DNA of 64,000 nucleotides from CAVQND01 sp964653485 (GCA_964653485.1 CAZZFF010000009.1:17770-81769); one strand, 5' to 3'; shown: positions 39,666 through 48,661, counted from the stretch's first letter. The notes: generated from the sequence alone by a model not told the origin. Made by a program: numbers and translations.

Positions 39666-42041
39666 ATGAATATCAGGAGAAATGCAGGCGACGTTTTCGG
39701 AGAGGCTCCAACCCTGGACGCCAGGCTCCTCTGCCGCCGGCCGCCCCGGGCAGCCCGCCCGCATCGAATCATCCCGGCGATTCCGCTCGGGGCTCTGGCG
39801 CTGGCGATGGGCCTTTGGACCGGGGCCGCCGCCGCACCCGACGCGTTGTATGGCTTCTCAACCAGCGGTTCGGAGACACAACGCAAGCTGGAGGCCGCCT
39901 TCCGCGCGCTGCCGCAGCCCGACAACCTCCGCGAGTATATGCGGCGGCTCAGCGCCCACCCTCACCACGTCGGCTCTCCTTACGACAAGGAAAACGCGGA
40001 GTGGATTCTCGCCCGGTTCAAGGAATGGGGGTTCGATGCCTCCATCGAGTCGTTCGATGTCCTCTTTCCCACGCCAAAAACACGGCTGCTCGAAATGCTC
40101 GAACCCGTTCCCTTCACCGCGGCGCTCCAGGAAACCAACCTGCCCATCGACCCGACGTCCGGACAGACGGCGGAACAGTTGCCCACCTACAATGCCTATT
40201 CGGCTGACGGGGATGTCACCGGTCCTTTGGTGTTCGTCAACTACGGATTGCCCGAGGACTACCGGGAGCTCGAGCGCATGGGCGTACAGGTCAAAGGCGC
40301 CATCGTCATCGCCAAATATGGGAGATGCTGGCGCGGGGTCAAACCCAAGGTCGCCGCTGAGCACGGGGCCATCGGTTGCCTCCTTTACTCCGACCCGAAA
40401 GACGACGGCTACTCCGTGGAGGAGGTGTTCCCCGACGGGCCGATGCGCAACTCGACGGGCGTCCAGCGCGGCAGCGTCATGGACTTTCCCTCCACCAGCC
40501 CGGGCGACCCGCTGACGCCCGGCTACGGGGCGGTCCCGGGCGCCAGGCGGCTCCCGCTCAACGAGGCGCCGGGCATCACCCGCATACCCGCTCTGCCCCT
40601 GTCCAGCGGCGATGCGCAACCGCTGCTCGCGCAACTCAAAGGTCCCGTGGCCCCCGAGGCCTGGCGCGGCGCCCTGGCCCAGACTTACCGCCTCGGTCCA
40701 GGCCCGGCCAGGGTCCACCTCAAGCTCCAATTCAATTGGGACCTCAAACCGCTCTACAACGTCATCGCCAGGCTGCCCGGAGGCGCCTCAGGCGACGAAT
40801 GGGTGCTGCGCGGCAACCACCACGACGGCTGGGTCAACGGCGCCGAGGACCCCGTTTCCGGCCAGGTCTGCCTGCTCGAGGAAGCCCGGGCCCTGGGCCA
40901 ACTGGCTCGCGAGGGTTGGAAACCCCGCCGCACCATCATCTACTGCGCCTGGGATGGCGAGGAACCCGGCCTCATCGGCTCCACCGAATGGGTCGAGGCC
41001 CACGCCGGCGAACTCAGCGCCCATGCCGTCGCCTATATCAATTCCGACAGCAACGGCCGCGGCTACCTGGATGCGAGCGGTTCTCACACCCTCGAACACC
41101 TTGTCAACGCCGTGGCCAAAGAAATCGAAGACCCCGAAACCAAGGCCACCGTCTGGAAGCGAAGTTACGCCCTCAAGACCGTCCACGCCGCCAACGCCGA
41201 GGAGCGGCGCGAACTGCGCGCTCGCCCCGATCTCCGCCTCAGCGCCCCAGGCTCCGGCAGCGACTACACCGCCTTCATTGACTTTTTGGGCGTCCCCATC
41301 CTGGATGTCGGCTTCGAGGGCGAGGACAGCAGCGGCATTTACCACTCCATCTACGACGATTTCTACTGGTACACCCATTACTCGGACAGAGACTTCGTTT
41401 ATGGCCGCGCCCTGGCCCAAGTCGCCGGCACAACCGTGCTGCGCCTGGCCCAGGCCGATGTCATTCCCTTCGAGTTCAACGGCCTTGCCGATACCGTGAC
41501 CAAATACACCGAAGACCTCCAGAGCCTCTTGCGGCACAAGCAGGAACAGATCGAAGAGCGGAAGCGCGAGTTCGAGGAAGGCGTCTTTGCGCTCACTTCC
41601 GACCCGCGGCACCCTCTGGCCCCGCCGGAAGCCGAACCGGTTCCCCCGGAATTGAACTTCGCCCCGCTGCAAAACGCGGCGAAGGCGCTTGCCGCCGGAG
41701 CCGCGGCCTACCAGCAGGCCCTGGCCAAAGCCCAGCCCAATTTGGACAACCCGACTCTCGCCTCGGCCGCGCGGGAACTCAATCAGCTCCTCCTGACCGC
41801 CGAACGCCGCTTGACGGACCCCGACGGCCTGCCCCGCCGTCCGTGGTTCAAGCACCTGCTTTACGCCCCCGGCGTGTATTCCGGCTACGGCGCCAAGACG
41901 ATTCCCGGCGTCCGCGAAGGCATCGAACTGCGGCACTACGACGAAGCCGAGAGGGAAGCTGCCCGCGTTGCCAAGGCCCTGAACGCCCTGACCGCCCAAC
42001 TCGACTCCGCCACGAGAATTCTTGCCCGCTTCAAGCCTTAG
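39666..42041 (+). CDS. Secreted M28-family peptidase, PSMA/glutamate carboxypeptidase II-like
   Basis: About 791 aa. Signal IPAIPLGALALAMGLWTGAA. Residues about 140-320 hold a protease-associated (PA) domain (VKGAIVIAKYGRCWRGVKPK). The M28 zinc site follows: WVLRGNHHDGWVNGAEDPVS (His, bridging Asp), YCAWDGEEPGLIGSTEW (catalytic Glu and zinc Glu), AYINSDSNGRG (Asp) and SSGIYHSIYDDFYW (His). The last about 200 residues form a TFR-type dimerisation domain. This is the layout of human PSMA. Likely takes single residues off exported or environmental peptides. The start is unsure: ATG 39666 or 39654; the longer in-frame leader looks unrelated. Confidence 0.87.
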   Translation: MNIRRNAGDVFGEAPTLDARLLCRRPPRAARPHRIIPAIPLGALALAMGLWTGAAAAPDALYGFSTSGSETQRKLEAAFRALPQPDNLREYMRRLSAHPHHVGSPYDKENAEWILARFKEWGFDASIESFDVLFPTPKTRLLEMLEPVPFTAALQETNLPIDPTSGQTAEQLPTYNAYSADGDVTGPLVFVNYGLPEDYRELERMGVQVKGAIVIAKYGRCWRGVKPKVAAEHGAIGCLLYSDPKDDGYSVEEVFPDGPMRNSTGVQRGSVMDFPSTSPGDPLTPGYGAVPGARRLPLNEAPGITRIPALPLSSGDAQPLLAQLKGPVAPEAWRGALAQTYRLGPGPARVHLKLQFNWDLKPLYNVIARLPGGASGDEWVLRGNHHDGWVNGAEDPVSGQVCLLEEARALGQLAREGWKPRRTIIYCAWDGEEPGLIGSTEWVEAHAGELSAHAVAYINSDSNGRGYLDASGSHTLEHLVNAVAKEIEDPETKATVWKRSYALKTVHAANAEERRELRARPDLRLSAPGSGSDYTAFIDFLGVPILDVGFEGEDSSGIYHSIYDDFYWYTHYSDRDFVYGRALAQVAGTTVLRLAQADVIPFEFNGLADTVTKYTEDLQSLLRHKQEQIEERKREFEEGVFALTSDPRHPLAPPEAEPVPPELNFAPLQNAAKALAAGAAAYQQALAKAQPNLDNPTLASAARELNQLLLTAERRLTDPDGLPRRPWFKHLLYAPGVYSGYGAKTIPGVREGIELRHYDEAEREAARVAKALNALTAQLDSATRILARFKP

Positions 42042-42130
42042 GCTGGCGTAATCAATAGGGGCGGCAATCTGCCTTGGTCGGTTGCCGCCCGGGTTCATCG
42101 TTCGCGCCAAAACTGTAGCGCTGGCCTGCT

Positions 42131-42171
42131 ATGGGGTGCGGTGGCAAGCGAAGCGCGACACCGCTTTGGCT
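42131..42171. repeat. 41-base dispersed repeat, copy 2
   Basis: ATGGGGTGCGGTGGCAAGCG...GACACCGCTTTGGCT, one base different from 6331-6371. Like copy 1 it lies between convergent genes. Flanks outside the 41 bases are unrelated. Confidence 0.7.
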
Positions 42172-42232
42172 TCGGACGACCATCCCGACTCCGCCTCACG
42201 CGCGCCAAGCTGGCACGAAGCCTCCCCGCCCC

Positions 42233-42468
42233 AACCCCAACGGGGTTGTGTAGCAAAGCCCAGGGTTGGCGCAGCGCCAACCCTGGGGTAATGACGCCGA
42301 TGCCCCTCAACCCCGAACGGGGTTGCGGCCCGGCGCCCGGAAGCCCAACCGCCGGTGTCGTCCGCCAGCCACAACCCGCGTTGGGGTTGAGGTCCCTTCC
42401 ATCGCCTCCACCCAGGGTTGTCCCTGCGGTCCAACCCTGGGCTTTGTGACACAACCGCGTTGCGGTTG
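42233..42468. repeat. REP/BIME-like hairpin cluster
   Basis: Five perfect hairpins in 236 bases: AACCCC-aac-GGGGTT (42233-42247); CCCAGGGTTGGCG with CGCCAACCCTGGG (42259-42287); AACCCC-gaac-GGGGTT (42309-42324); CCCAGGGTTG with CAACCCTGGG, 11-base loop (42411-42441); CAACCGC-gtt-GCGGTTG (42452-42468). Two hairpin types alternate, and GGTTGAGGTC follows two of them. The unequal spacing rules out a CRISPR array. Confidence 0.8.
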
Positions 42469-42540
42469 AGGTCGCGCGCTGTTGGTCTTCATGACCGATT
42501 AGGAGCCGTCACGAAATAGCACTTACAAACCGCTATGGCT

Positions 42541-43521
42541 TCACTTCGGTCCGAGAGCTTTCTTGACGGCGGCGATGACTTTGCGCTGGACGGAGAGAGG
42601 GTCGCCTTGGATGCGGGCGCCTGCGGCGGCAGGGTGGCCGCCGCCCCCAAAGTTGGCGGCTATATCACTGACGTTGACCTCGTCGCTCTTGGAGCGGAGG
42701 CTGATGCGAGTGAGTTCCGGCCCCACTTCTTCAAAGACGCAGGCCACAACGACCGGGGCGATGGCGCGGATGTGGTCGATCAGCCCTTCGGAATCGGAAC
42801 TGTCCGCGCCGGTCCGGGTGAAGTCGGTCTTTTTGAGCCAGAAATAGGCGATTCGGTTCTGGGCGGTGAGGCGGAAGTGGCTATAGACATGCTTGAGGAG
42901 CTTGGCGCGCGAGACGGGATAGGATTGGTAAACCTCGTCGCATATCTTGGCAAGGTTGGCGCCACGCGCGACCAATTCGGCGGCGACGCGGAAGGTCCCG
43001 GGGCGGGTCGAAGGATATTGGAAGGAGCCGGTGTCGGTCGAGACGGCGGTGAAGAGGCAGTCGGCGATGGGCTTGGTAATGGGCCATTTGGCGACTCGCA
43101 ACAGCCGGAAGATGAGTTCGCCGGTGGAGGGTTCGTGGGCGGAGACCCAATTGAGGTTGCCGAAGCGAGTGTTGCTCTGGTGGTGGTCGATATTGATGAG
43201 GAGTTTGCGTTTGGCCACGCAGGGGCCGACCGAGCCGAGGCGGTCGATAGTGGCGGCATCGGTGGCGATGACGCAGTCGAATTTGTGTCCGGGCTTGGGT
43301 TTCTGAAACAGGCCGCCGGGATCCAGGAACTCGTATTTCTCGGGGACCCGGTCTTCGTTCCAGCAAAGGACTTGTTTGCCTTCGTTGCGCAAGGCCAGGG
43401 TCAAACCCAGTTGCGAGCCGACGCAATCCCCATCCGGGCGGATGTGGCCGACCACGCAAAAGGTCCGCCATTGGCGGAGGGCTTCGAGGATGCGATCGAT
43501 GCTCTTAGGGTGGGGCTTCAT
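42541..43521 (-). CDS. nrnA: NrnA: DHH-family oligoribonuclease / pAp phosphatase
   Basis: 326 aa, normal length. Degrades short RNA oligonucleotides and dephosphorylates 3'-phosphoadenosine 5'-phosphate. DHH motifs: VVGHIRPDGDCVGSQLGL (motif I), CVIATDAATIDRLG (II), LINIDHHQSNTRFGNLNWV (III, DHH) and FTAVSTDTGSFQYPST (IV). DHHA1 domain ends with AANFGGGGHPAAAGARIQG. It is the last gene of the nusA-infB-rbfA-nrnA operon, 60 bases after rbfA, the usual place for nrnA in many bacteria. Confidence 0.95.
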   Translation of the reverse strand: MKPHPKSIDRILEALRQWRTFCVVGHIRPDGDCVGSQLGLTLALRNEGKQVLCWNEDRVPEKYEFLDPGGLFQKPKPGHKFDCVIATDAATIDRLGSVGPCVAKRKLLINIDHHQSNTRFGNLNWVSAHEPSTGELIFRLLRVAKWPITKPIADCLFTAVSTDTGSFQYPSTRPGTFRVAAELVARGANLAKICDEVYQSYPVSRAKLLKHVYSHFRLTAQNRIAYFWLKKTDFTRTGADSSDSEGLIDHIRAIAPVVVACVFEEVGPELTRISLRSKSDEVNVSDIAANFGGGGHPAAAGARIQGDPLSVQRKVIAAVKKALGPK

Positions 43522-43581
43522 TCAAGCGTGCAGAGTGCGGAGTGCAGAATGCAAAATGGAGAAACCAATGCGCTCGACGGG

Positions 43582-43959
43582 CTATTTGTTGGGTTCGGCT
43601 TCGGGAGGGGCCGGGGCGGTGCGTTCGAGGTCTTCGATGATCTGGAGCACCCGGTTGCCCCGGACGACGGAATCGTCCATAAGGAACTTGAGGGTGGGGG
43701 TGTACTTGAGGACGACCGCCCGCCCGACCAGGCCCTGGATGCGCTTCCGGTGGTGGTTGAGGAGCGCGAAGCCGCGCTTTTGCTGGTCTGGGTTGCCCAG
43801 AATGCTGATGAACACGATGGCCGAATGGAGGTCGCCGGCCACATCGACGTCATTGACGGTAACCAGGCCCGCCTCGCTGACCGGGAACTCGCGGCGAATC
43901 ACTTCGCCGATCTCGCGCTTGAGCAGTTCCCGCACCCGTTGAAGTCTGAGAAAAGCCAT
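43582..43959 (-). CDS. rbfA: RbfA, ribosome-binding factor A
   Basis: 125 aa. Assists 30S maturation through the 16S 5' helix. The KH-like fold is seen in RLQRVRELLKREIGEVIRRE, VTVNDVDVAGDLHSAIVFIS and LGNPDQQKRGFALLNHHRKR, ending LKFLMDDSVVRGNRVLQIIE. Starts three bases after infB stops, so translation is coupled. A short PAPPEAEPNK tail is added. Confidence 0.95.
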   Translation of the reverse strand: MAFLRLQRVRELLKREIGEVIRREFPVSEAGLVTVNDVDVAGDLHSAIVFISILGNPDQQKRGFALLNHHRKRIQGLVGRAVVLKYTPTLKFLMDDSVVRGNRVLQIIEDLERTAPAPPEAEPNK

Positions 43960-43962
43960 GGT

Positions 43963-46641
43963 TCACAGTTTCTGCGCTATTTTCTCCATCGTATAACACT
44001 CGATGTTGTCGCCGGTTTGGAACTCGCCGAAGCCCTCGATGCGGATGCCGCACTCCATGCCGGCGCGGACTTCGTTGACCTCGTCCTGGAAGCGGCGGAG
44101 CGACTGCGCAAGGCCCTCGTAGATGATCTCCTTGCGCCGCCGGACGCGGACCTTGCCCTTGACGATGCGTCCGCTGGTGACCATGCAGCCGGCCACGGGC
44201 GCACCCTTCGAGAGCTCGAATATCTTCCGCACCTCCGCCACGCCCAGGGTCACGTCCTTGAGCAGCGGCTCCAGCAGCCCGGCCATGCCCTCTTTGACCT
44301 GGTCGATGAGTTCGTAAATGATCGCGTAAAGCTTGATCTGCACGCCCTCGTGCTTGGCTTTGTCGGCCACGCCGCTGTCCACCCGCGTATGGAAACCAAG
44401 GATGACCGCGTCGGAGGCGGAGGCCAGGGCAACGTCGGATTCGGTGATGGTGCCGACGGCGCTGTGGATGATTTCGAGGGTGACCTTGTCGGATTCGATC
44501 TTCTTGAGGGCCTCGACGATGGCCTCGACGCTGCCTTGCATGTCGGCTTTGACGACGACCTTGAGGACCTTGCTGGAGCTGGAGGCCAGTTGTGCGAAGA
44601 GGTTCTCGAGGGTGACTTTGGCGCGAGTGGATTCCTGGCCTAGCGCCTTGGCCTCGAAACCGCGCTCTTCGGCCAGTTCGCGAGCGGCCTTTTCGTCCTC
44701 GACAATGCTGAATTCGAGGCCGGCTTCAGGAACGCCGTTGAGACCGAGGACTCGGACCGCGACGGAAGGGCCGGCCTCTTTGAGGCGTTTGCCTTCCTCG
44801 CTGATCAGGGCGCGGACGCGGCCGTAGTACTGGCTGCAGATGATGAGGTCGCCGACGTGGAGAGTTCCTTTTCGCACGAGCACAGTGGCGGTAGGCCCGC
44901 CGGGTTCGAGACCGGACTCGATGACGTTGCCCTTGGCGCGGCGGTTGGGATTGGCCTTGAGTTCAAGGAGGTCCGCCTGAAGGAGGATCATCTCGATGAG
45001 CTTATCGACGTTCTGCCGCGTGAGGGCGGAAACCTCGACGAAGATGGTGTCGCCCCCCCAATCGTCAGGCACCAGGCCCTTGTCCTGCAATTGCTGGCGG
45101 ACTTTGAGCGAGTTGGCGTTGGGATGATCCATCTTGTTGACGGCGACGATGATGGGGACTTTGGCCGCCCGGGCGTGGTTGAGGGCTTCGAGAGTCTGGG
45201 GCATCACCCCGTCGTTGGCCGCAACGACCAGCACCACAATGTCCGTGACATTGGCGCCGCGGGCGCGCATCGAACTGAAGGCCGCGTGTCCCGGAGTATC
45301 CAGAAACGTGATTTGCGCCAATTCCTTTTTTCGCTCGGGATGCGGAAAGGAAATGGTGTAAGCGCCGATATGCTGGGTAATGCCGCCAGCCTCCCCCGCG
45401 GCGACGTTGGACTTGCGAATCACGTCCAACAACGTCGTCTTGCCGTGGTCGACGTGGCCCATGATGGTCACCACCGGAGCGCGCGGGACCAAATCGGCGG
45501 GTTTGTCTTCGACATCCAGTTCGACCTTCTTGACCGGGGCATGGACAAGCCCGCTGCCGCGCTCGCGTTTCTCGACCTCGAACCGGTAGCGGTACTTGGC
45601 GCAAATCTTTTGGGCGATGTCCTCCTCGATGGCCTGGTTGACGTTCCTGAAGATGCCCAGTTCCATCAGGTCGGCGATAATCTTGAAGGGCTTCTGCTTC
45701 AGCTGCTCCGCCAACTCGCGCACGACGATGGGCGGTTTGATGGTGATGACCAGGGCATCGGCGGGGAGAACGACCTTGGGCGGCTCGGCGGCTCTCACAG
45801 CCTGGCCTTTCTGCGGGGCAGGGAACCGGGCGCCGGGCGCGCCGGCGGAACCGCCGCGCACATTGCGCAAGTCGCCGCGCCTGGGAAACTCCGCCTTCCT
45901 GGGCTCGGGTTGGCGGGCGGTCTTCGCGCCGGCCCCCTTGTCAGACTTGGCGCCGGGCCGAGGGGGCAGGTGGATAAAGCCAACCTTGTCTCCGACCTTT
46001 GGCGGCGGAGGAGGACTCGGGGGAGAAGGAGGCAGGGCCGGAGCCGGCGGTGGAGGCGGGGGCGCGGCTGTTTCCTGGACTTTGGCCGTGACCGGCTCGG
46101 GCGTGGGAAGGGGCGGCTCGGGCGGCGGTTGAACAATGACGGAAACCGGTTCGGGCGCCTTAGGTTCGGGGATGGGCGCCGCAGGCGCCGCAGGGGCTGC
46201 AGCCGGGGCGGGCGGGGCGGGCGGAGCGGGCGGCAAAGGCGCCACAGCGGGAACCAGGCTCACCGGTTCGGCCGGACGAGGGGCAAGCGGCGCCGGAGGC
46301 GCCGGAGGCGCCAGAGCCTCTCGCGCCTGGACAGGAGGTGGAGGAGCGGCAGTGACGGGAATGGCCTCGGAGACGGGAGCAGGGGCCGGCGGTGGGGGCG
46401 GTGGGAGCGGGGGCGGAGCCGCCGGCGTCTCGAGGACCGGGGCAGGCTCCGGCGCGGGGGGCGGGGCCTGGAAACGCGGATGGGTCGCCCTAAGTTGGTC
46501 TTCGAGGTATGCGGCGGTGATTTTGTCGAGGGAGCTTGAGGCGACGCGGGCGAGTGTTATGCCCAGTTCCTTGGCCTTGTCCAAAACTTCCTTGTTTCCC
46601 AAGCCGAGCTTTTTTGAAATGTCGTAAATCCGAACGGGCAT
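43963..46641 (-). CDS. infB: Translation initiation factor IF-2
   Basis: 892 aa. GTPase that brings fMet-tRNA to the 30S start site. N-terminal IF2_N (YDISKKLGLGNKEVLDKAKE); residues about 60-290 are an extreme Pro/Ala-rich linker; the G domain begins about residue 390: VTIMGHVDHGKTTLLDVIRK (G1), GGITQHIGAY (switch), FLDTPGHAAF (G3), VAVNKMDHPNA (G4). Domains II to IV follow, ending RIEGFGEFQTGDNIECYTME. Lies 54 bases after nusA, and the intergenic stretch holds a 6-bp hairpin. No second start seen. Confidence 0.97.
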   Translation of the reverse strand: MPVRIYDISKKLGLGNKEVLDKAKELGITLARVASSSLDKITAAYLEDQLRATHPRFQAPPPAPEPAPVLETPAAPPPLPPPPPPAPAPVSEAIPVTAAPPPPVQAREALAPPAPPAPLAPRPAEPVSLVPAVAPLPPAPPAPPAPAAAPAAPAAPIPEPKAPEPVSVIVQPPPEPPLPTPEPVTAKVQETAAPPPPPPAPALPPSPPSPPPPPKVGDKVGFIHLPPRPGAKSDKGAGAKTARQPEPRKAEFPRRGDLRNVRGGSAGAPGARFPAPQKGQAVRAAEPPKVVLPADALVITIKPPIVVRELAEQLKQKPFKIIADLMELGIFRNVNQAIEEDIAQKICAKYRYRFEVEKRERGSGLVHAPVKKVELDVEDKPADLVPRAPVVTIMGHVDHGKTTLLDVIRKSNVAAGEAGGITQHIGAYTISFPHPERKKELAQITFLDTPGHAAFSSMRARGANVTDIVVLVVAANDGVMPQTLEALNHARAAKVPIIVAVNKMDHPNANSLKVRQQLQDKGLVPDDWGGDTIFVEVSALTRQNVDKLIEMILLQADLLELKANPNRRAKGNVIESGLEPGGPTATVLVRKGTLHVGDLIICSQYYGRVRALISEEGKRLKEAGPSVAVRVLGLNGVPEAGLEFSIVEDEKAARELAEERGFEAKALGQESTRAKVTLENLFAQLASSSSKVLKVVVKADMQGSVEAIVEALKKIESDKVTLEIIHSAVGTITESDVALASASDAVILGFHTRVDSGVADKAKHEGVQIKLYAIIYELIDQVKEGMAGLLEPLLKDVTLGVAEVRKIFELSKGAPVAGCMVTSGRIVKGKVRVRRRKEIIYEGLAQSLRRFQDEVNEVRAGMECGIRIEGFGEFQTGDNIECYTMEKIAQKL

Positions 46642-46674
46642 AAATCTCTATCACTGCTCTCGCATATCACAAGA

Positions 46675-46690
46675 GGCGCTAGTCAGCGCC
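46675..46690. promoter_or_regulatory. Small hairpin between nusA and infB
   Basis: GGCGCT-agtc-AGCGCC, perfect 6-bp stem, in the 54-base nusA-infB gap. No T-run. It may affect transcript processing or readthrough; role is speculative. Confidence 0.35.
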
Positions 46691-46695
46691 GGGTG

Positions 46696-48060
46696 TCAAC
46701 CGGAAACCGGGGGCTCTCCTTTATTAGCCTCTCCCGCCTCAGGGGGCGGCGGCTCGATGGGTGGGGCGTCCGGGCCTTTTGCGGTTGGACCGGGGTTCTC
46801 GCCTACTTTCAGCGTGCGCCGAGCCGCCTCGGCCCTGGCCGCCTCCATAATGGCGGCGGCCTGCTCGGCCAATTCCGGGATGTCGGCCAGGTCGCTTTGA
46901 TCCGCTCCCAAGACATCTTCCAGCCGGGTCAACCCACGATGAACCAGTACGTCGGCTTGCTCGCGGGTAATGCCGGGAATGGCGGCCAACGATTCGACGG
47001 CCTCGGCCACTTTCTCCTCGAAGCCCTTTCTAACCACGACCTCGGGCTCGATGTCGACCTGCCATCCGGTAAGTTTGGAGGTGAGCCGCGCGTTCTGGCC
47101 CCGTTTGCCGATGGCCAGCGAGAGTTGGTCTTCGCTTACGGTAATTCGCACGCGCTTGCCGGCCTCGTCCACCTCGAACGCCTTGAGCTTGGCCGGCGCC
47201 AGCGCGTTGGTGATGAAGGTCTTGACGTTCGAGTCCCAGCGAATGATGTCCACCTTCTCGTTGTTGAGTTCCCGGACGATGTTCTTGACGCGCTGGCCGC
47301 GCAAGCCGACGCAGGCGCCGACGGGGTCAACTTTGTCATCGCGCGTCCAGACGGCCAGCTTGGTCCGGAAACCGGGCTCGCGGGCAATGCCTTTGATTTC
47401 GATGGTGCCGTCGCTGATCTCGGAGACCTCGAGCTGAAAGAGCTTGATGACAAAGCGGGGGTCGGAGCGGGAGAGGATGATTTCCGGGCCGTGGATGCCT
47501 TGGTCGACGGCCTTGACATAGCAGCGGAGGCGCTCCCCTGCCTGGTATTCTTCCGTGGGGACCCGTTCGCGGTTGGGGAGCAGGGCCTCGTATTTGCCAA
47601 GGTCAACAATGACATCCGAACGGTCGAACCGCCGGACGGTGCCGCTGATGATGTCGCCGATGCGATCCTTGAACTCCGTGAAGATGAGTTGTTTCTCGGC
47701 CCGGCGGATATGCTGCATGAGGGCTTGCTTGGCATACTGGGCGGCGATGCGTCCGAAGCCGACCGGGGTTACTTCAACCTCCAGCTCCTCTCCGGCCTGG
47801 GCGTCGGCTTTGATGCGGTGGGCGTCGAAGACGGAAATCTGGTCGTGCTTCGACATCACCTTGTCGGAGACCACCAATTTGGCGAAGGCCCGGATATCAC
47901 CCGATTTCTGGTCGATGGCCACACGCAATTCGCGCGCCGGGCCTACGGCCTTCTTGGCCGCCGATAAAAGGGCTTCCTGAACGGCGCCGACCAGGACATC
48001 GCGATTGATGCCCTTCTCCCGCTCCCAGAATTCCAGCACTGCTAAAAAATCGGCGTTCAT
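46696..48060 (-). CDS. nusA: Transcription factor NusA
   Basis: About 454 aa. Binds RNA polymerase and modulates pausing, termination and antitermination. N-terminal domain (MNADFLAVLEFWEREKGINR, RDVLVGAVQEALLSAAKKAV), S1 domain (ISGTVRRFDRSDVIVDLGKY), KH1 (VGACVGLRGQRVKNIVRELN with the GxxG-type loop) and KH2 (LSLAIGKRGQNARLTSKLTG). A helix-hairpin-helix-like tail (LVHRGLTRLEDVLGADQSDL) is followed by a Pro-rich end. ATG 48060 is preferred to the in-frame start at 48144 because a leader hairpin (48091-48123) lies between. rimP, usually just upstream, is absent. Confidence 0.95.
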   Translation of the reverse strand: MNADFLAVLEFWEREKGINRDVLVGAVQEALLSAAKKAVGPARELRVAIDQKSGDIRAFAKLVVSDKVMSKHDQISVFDAHRIKADAQAGEELEVEVTPVGFGRIAAQYAKQALMQHIRRAEKQLIFTEFKDRIGDIISGTVRRFDRSDVIVDLGKYEALLPNRERVPTEEYQAGERLRCYVKAVDQGIHGPEIILSRSDPRFVIKLFQLEVSEISDGTIEIKGIAREPGFRTKLAVWTRDDKVDPVGACVGLRGQRVKNIVRELNNEKVDIIRWDSNVKTFITNALAPAKLKAFEVDEAGKRVRITVSEDQLSLAIGKRGQNARLTSKLTGWQVDIEPEVVVRKGFEEKVAEAVESLAAIPGITREQADVLVHRGLTRLEDVLGADQSDLADIPELAEQAAAIMEAARAEAARRTLKVGENPGPTAKGPDAPPIEPPPPEAGEANKGEPPVSG

Positions 48061-48090
48061 ACGTTTCCTAACGGCACCCTCGTGGGGAAC

Positions 48091-48123
48091 AAAAAAGTCG
48101 GCAGATGATGCTCTTCCGACTTT
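48091..48123 (-). terminator. Terminator-like hairpin in the nusA leader (possible attenuator)
   Basis: On the minus strand AAAGTCGG (48123-48116), a 14-base loop, then CCGACTTT running into TTT G: an 8-bp stem directly followed by a T-run of six. It lies 30 bases upstream of the nusA ATG. Because no minus-strand gene precedes it, it is best read as an attenuator in the nusA-infB leader rather than the end of another transcript. Confidence 0.5.
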
Positions 48124-48274
48124 GGCGGGCTGGCGAACCAGCAATATACCGTTCTACGAACAATCTAGGGTTTGCGACAAAAAGAGTCAAGCCCCATCTT
48201 CCTGGTTTTTGATGGGTTCCCGCAACGGTGAAACTACTTTACAACTCGGCCTGTCTTGTCTCAAGCTCAGCGGC

Positions 48275-48649
48275 ATGATGAAGCCGCTCGCGCTCGTTTT
48301 CTACGAAAGACTACTGCCGGGCAGCCAGGTTGTCAACCGGCTGCAAGACATAAGCTACCGGGTCCAGGTCGTCACCGACGCGGCGCTGCTGGTCCAGAGC
48401 GCCGAGGACGCCAAACCCATGCTTGTGCTGGCCGACTTGGACTGCACCAAAGCCGACATCTGCGCGGCCCTGGCCCGGCTCAAGCAGAACCCGGCCACCC
48501 AGCACCTCCCGGTCATCGGCTTTTGCGGGGAGGGCAGGGCAGACCTCCAAACGGCCGCCCTGGCCGCCGGCGTCACCCTTGTGGTCAGCGAGGCTGCCAT
48601 TCTCCACCACTTGGGCGAGTGCCTGGACCAGGCGCTCCAGATCGAGTAA
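48275..48649 (+). CDS. Response-regulator receiver-like protein
   Basis: About 124 aa. Repeats the beta-alpha order of a REC domain: LALVFYERLLPGSQVVNRLQ, YRVQVVTDAALLVQ, MLVLADLDCTKADICAALAR (the Asp of ADLD at the phosphorylation-site place), HLPVIGFCGEG, GVTLVVSEAAILHHLGECLD. The conserved N-terminal acidic pair and the usual Lys are not obvious, so it may be a pseudo-receiver. ATG 48275 or 48278. Starts divergently from nusA and 12 bases before hemW, so it is probably cotranscribed with hemW. Confidence 0.65.
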   Translation: MMKPLALVFYERLLPGSQVVNRLQDISYRVQVVTDAALLVQSAEDAKPMLVLADLDCTKADICAALARLKQNPATQHLPVIGFCGEGRADLQTAALAAGVTLVVSEAAILHHLGECLDQALQIE

Positions 48650-48661
48650 GCTTGGCGGCCT

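Larger units (their letters stand above)
42042..42540. other. Convergent 499-base intergenic region, repeat-rich, no gene
   Basis: Lies between the ends of the M28 peptidase (plus) and nrnA (minus). It contains one copy of the 41-base dispersed repeat (42131-42171) and a cluster of five hairpins (42233-42468). No convincing coding sequence; open frames here read only through repeat units. Confidence 0.7.

Noticed and set aside
42233..42468. CRISPR array
   Set aside because: Repeats are hairpins of two kinds, unequal in length and spacing, with no regular spacers and no cas genes.
42535..44643. 702-codon open frame on the plus strand
   Set aside because: Antisense to nrnA, rbfA and the end of infB, all clear by motif.
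44857..46539. 560-codon open frame on the plus strand ending in Arg/Gly repeats
   Set aside because: Antisense to infB; the Gly/Arg-rich text is the complement of the Pro/Ala linker.
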